In this document: positions 30,555 to 32,547 of the stretch, piece by piece
How the letters are laid out: each line of letters opens with the position of its first letter
Numbering within the stretch: position 1 is the first letter of the stretch
Assembly: GCA_964531385.1 (NCBI GenBank)
Contig: CAZHGC010000023.1
Span: forward strand, 1-32,547
Source: MGBC114079 sp964531385
GTDB lineage: Bacteria; Bacillota; Clostridia; Lachnospirales; CAG-274
Reading direction: 5' to 3'
Length of the DNA stretch: 32,547 nt
Translations under genes and position numbers: made by a program
Notes under the pieces: model-generated
What the model was told of the DNA's origin: nothing
Database searches by the model: none
What the model saw: the letters and a program-made list of their open reading frames with translations, nothing else

Positions 30555-32468
30555 TTATAAATTAAATTTTTCTGCAATTTTTCTCAAAACACCGGCAAAT
30601 TCGGCACGAGTAACATAATCCTTTTTTGTCCCGTCAAAAATTGTATTAACGTCGGAAAAATCAATTCCATTGTTTTTATAATTCAAGAAATTTAACAACA
30701 TATCGACCATATTCTCTCTTGAAATTTTTTCATTCGGAATAAATTCATCATCGATAATTCCGTTAATTTTTGCCCATTTAACATAGTTCGTATACCAAAC
30801 ATTTTCCGAAACCCCAGAAATCTTTCCATAAGTTGCAGCTTCCAAAAAATCATCGCCCGACATTTTCGCCAAAGCCGTAACAAAATTGCTTGCCAAAACC
30901 AAATCATTCGGTGCAAAAATTTCGTTGTTATAACCAACCATAATTTTGTTGTCATATGCCCAATTAATGTCATCATAGTATAAATTTGAGCTGTCAACAT
31001 CTTTAAAACCGCCAACCGTTTTTGACTGTTCACTTTTAACGTTTTCTTTCCATTTTGCATATAAAACTAAATTCGATGTTATATTTGTATTTTCATCAAA
31101 AAACTTAGACAAATTTTTATCTGTATACCAACCGGCAAATGTATATCCGTCTTTTGTGGCTTTTGCAATATTCGCCAAATCAAGTTTCGAATCACCTTTA
31201 ATTGAAACAGAATTTATAACACTTCCTCCGTTTGTGTCAAACCAAATTTTACAATTTATAGGTTCATATTTTGCATATAACGTAAATGATGAGTTTACAA
31301 CTTGGTTTTTGTTATATTCCTTTGTAAGTTCCTTGTCTGTATACCAACCTATAAATTTATATCCTTCCTTTGCCGGCGTAGCAAAAAATATTATTTTCTT
31401 TCCTTTTTTAATATCTTGAGAAACAACTTTTGAACCGCCGTTGCTTTCATATGATATTTTGTAAATTGTATTGTCAACTGCATTTGCAGAAACCTTTTTA
31501 ACCGAACTGCTGCTCGTTGTTCTTCTGCTTGATGTTCCGCCACTTGATGTACTTCCGCTTGATGTACCGCCTCCTATTGAACCCCCTCCAATTGTGTGGT
31601 TACCCCCGGAATTATTGTTCCCATTATTCGTTTGTGAGCCGTTTGTTGTAGTCGTCGCACCTCCCTCAATATGATCACTTTTAAACTCATAACTATAATT
31701 TTGAACAGCTTTAACTATTTGATTATCGATATTTTTGTATAAAACAGCAACTGTATGCGTTCCCATTCCTAATCTGCCGATAGTTGTGTTTTTAATAACA
31801 ATCTTTGTGGTTTTGTCGCTTTCGGTGTCAATCGTATATTCTTTTTCCTCTGTAAGCTGCTTTCCGTCAATCCATACCCCTGCAAATTTGTCCTTGTTCT
31901 TGCCATAGTCATAATCAATTTCCAAAGTCTGATTGTCAATAGGCTTTTTAAGAGTATCAATTAGTTCTTTTTCTATGTATTGAATAATTTTCAAATTACC
32001 CTCGCTTTGATTTTGTATATTTTCCTCTGTGTTTTCCAATGTACAAAGTGTCATTTTAACTTGCTTGTAGCCAAGTCCGTTTTTAAAAGGAATTTTTATA
32101 ATAACATTAAATTCTCCGTTTTCTTTCGGAACACCATAAATCTCATAATTATCATTATTAGCAACTATCTGCATTCCTTCCGGAAGTTTCCCCTCAACAA
32201 TTTCCAAAAGACTGTAATCCAAAGTATCGTCAACGGCAAAAACATTTTGGTAAGGAACAAATTTAACAGCAACCGCAAGTTTTTCTTCCGCAATATCAAC
32301 AATAGCACTGTCAGATGTAACCGAATCTTCCGAAACCAACGATATTTCATTAGAACTTGCTTGTTCTTTATAAACTTTCGTATCATCAGCAAGAACAATA
32401 TTAAATGATGATAAAATTATAGTAGTTGCCAATAAACCTGTAACGTCTTTTTTTAAATTTTTTTTCAT
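30555..32468 (-). CDS. SLH-domain cell-surface anchor protein with two InlB B-repeats
   Basis: The 637-aa product starts at the ATG at 32468 behind AAAAGGAG. Residues 1-27 are a signal peptide. Residues 68-140 resemble a putative-Ig (He_PIG) domain (GKLPEGMQIV, YEIYGVPKENGEFNVII). Residues 170-262 form an X2/Ig-like beta-sandwich (GVWIDGKQLTEEKEYTI). A Gly/Ser/Thr/Asn linker (268-325) and two InlB/Listeria-Bacteroides repeats (334-402 and 405-474; ESNGG or DTNGG, GYxFxGWYTDKxL) follow. SLH motifs are at 486-538 and 550-598, with a shortened third at 600-637. SLH domains bind pyruvylated wall polysaccharide. It is first in a two-gene unit with the cohesin protein. No cohesin or dockerin is seen in it. 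The 79 bases upstream to the window edge hold no certain promoter. Confidence 0.9.
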   Translation of the reverse strand: MKKNLKKDVTGLLATTIILSSFNIVLADDTKVYKEQASSNEISLVSEDSVTSDSAIVDIAEEKLAVAVKFVPYQNVFAVDDTLDYSLLEIVEGKLPEGMQIVANNDNYEIYGVPKENGEFNVIIKIPFKNGLGYKQVKMTLCTLENTEENIQNQSEGNLKIIQYIEKELIDTLKKPIDNQTLEIDYDYGKNKDKFAGVWIDGKQLTEEKEYTIDTESDKTTKIVIKNTTIGRLGMGTHTVAVLYKNIDNQIVKAVQNYSYEFKSDHIEGGATTTTNGSQTNNGNNNSGGNHTIGGGSIGGGTSSGSTSSGGTSSRRTTSSSSVKKVSANAVDNTIYKISYESNGGSKVVSQDIKKGKKIIFFATPAKEGYKFIGWYTDKELTKEYNKNQVVNSSFTLYAKYEPINCKIWFDTNGGSVINSVSIKGDSKLDLANIAKATKDGYTFAGWYTDKNLSKFFDENTNITSNLVLYAKWKENVKSEQSKTVGGFKDVDSSNLYYDDINWAYDNKIMVGYNNEIFAPNDLVLASNFVTALAKMSGDDFLEAATYGKISGVSENVWYTNYVKWAKINGIIDDEFIPNEKISRENMVDMLLNFLNYKNNGIDFSDVNTIFDGTKKDYVTRAEFAGVLRKIAEKFNL

Positions 32469-32547
32469 GATAAACACTCCTTTTAATAAGTTATATATAG
32501 CCTTGAGCAAAACCACACAAACGCAGAAATAGAGCGGATTTGCAAGA

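Noticed and set aside
31471..31674. Plus-strand frame of 67 aa rich in Pro, Leu and Val
   Set aside because: It is antisense to the Gly/Ser/Thr linker of the SLH protein and lacks a start signal.

Overview
The window looks like a chromosomal segment of a low-GC, Gram-positive anaerobe of the Clostridia. The evidence is AT-rich DNA with strong AGGAGG-type ribosome sites, frequent TTG/GTG starts, a clostridial iscR-iscS-iscU-mnmA operon, an [FeFe]-hydrogenase maturase (HydF), SLH-anchored surface proteins, and a cohesin/dockerin pair next to a pectin lyase. A plant-polysaccharide-using gut lineage fits best (inference; species not identified). No rRNA, tRNA, CRISPR array, integrase or transposase gene was seen.

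Left part (1-8100): the 3' end of a FliK-like hook-length gene with a Gln/Pro/Thr-rich, almost G-free repeat tract (+), then minus-strand genes. These encode a secreted sialidase-fold beta-propeller with a copper-amine-oxidase-N type module, an SGNH-hydrolase/MBOAT pair for O-acylation of an extracellular polymer, and peptide chain release factor 3 (prfC).

Middle (8100-14170): small genes. They include a winged-helix-like protein, a DUF6465-like protein, a TauE/SafE permease split into two overlapping half-genes, a 56-aa protein with a strong ribosome site, an unusual acidic/Tyr-rich single-pass membrane protein, a Ca-loop protein behind a possible flagellar-sigma promoter, a lipoprotein, and an XRE regulator/membrane-protein pair with a clear promoter-operator.

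Housekeeping block (14280-20221, +): iscR, iscS, iscU and mnmA form a sulfur-mobilisation and tRNA-thiolation operon. It continues into a ComEC-like metallo-beta-lactamase lipoprotein; hydF follows after a terminator.

Surface polysaccharide block (20222-32547): a 1576-aa secreted pectate lyase with a degenerate pectin-methylesterase-like domain and a C-terminal dockerin (+). It faces a minus-strand operon of an SLH/InlB-repeat anchor protein and a 1596-aa cohesin/BspA-LRR protein that also carries a predicted Cys-His-Asp peptidase-like domain. Back-to-back terminators separate the two units. Together they could form a minimal cell-surface pectin-degrading complex. This is the most interesting hypothesis here, and it is inference from domain architecture and gene neighbourhood.

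Several intergenic gaps carry related MITE-like elements with GGCAA.ACCG-type inverted ends. One of them sits directly against the -10 box of a strong promoter upstream of the pectate lyase gene.
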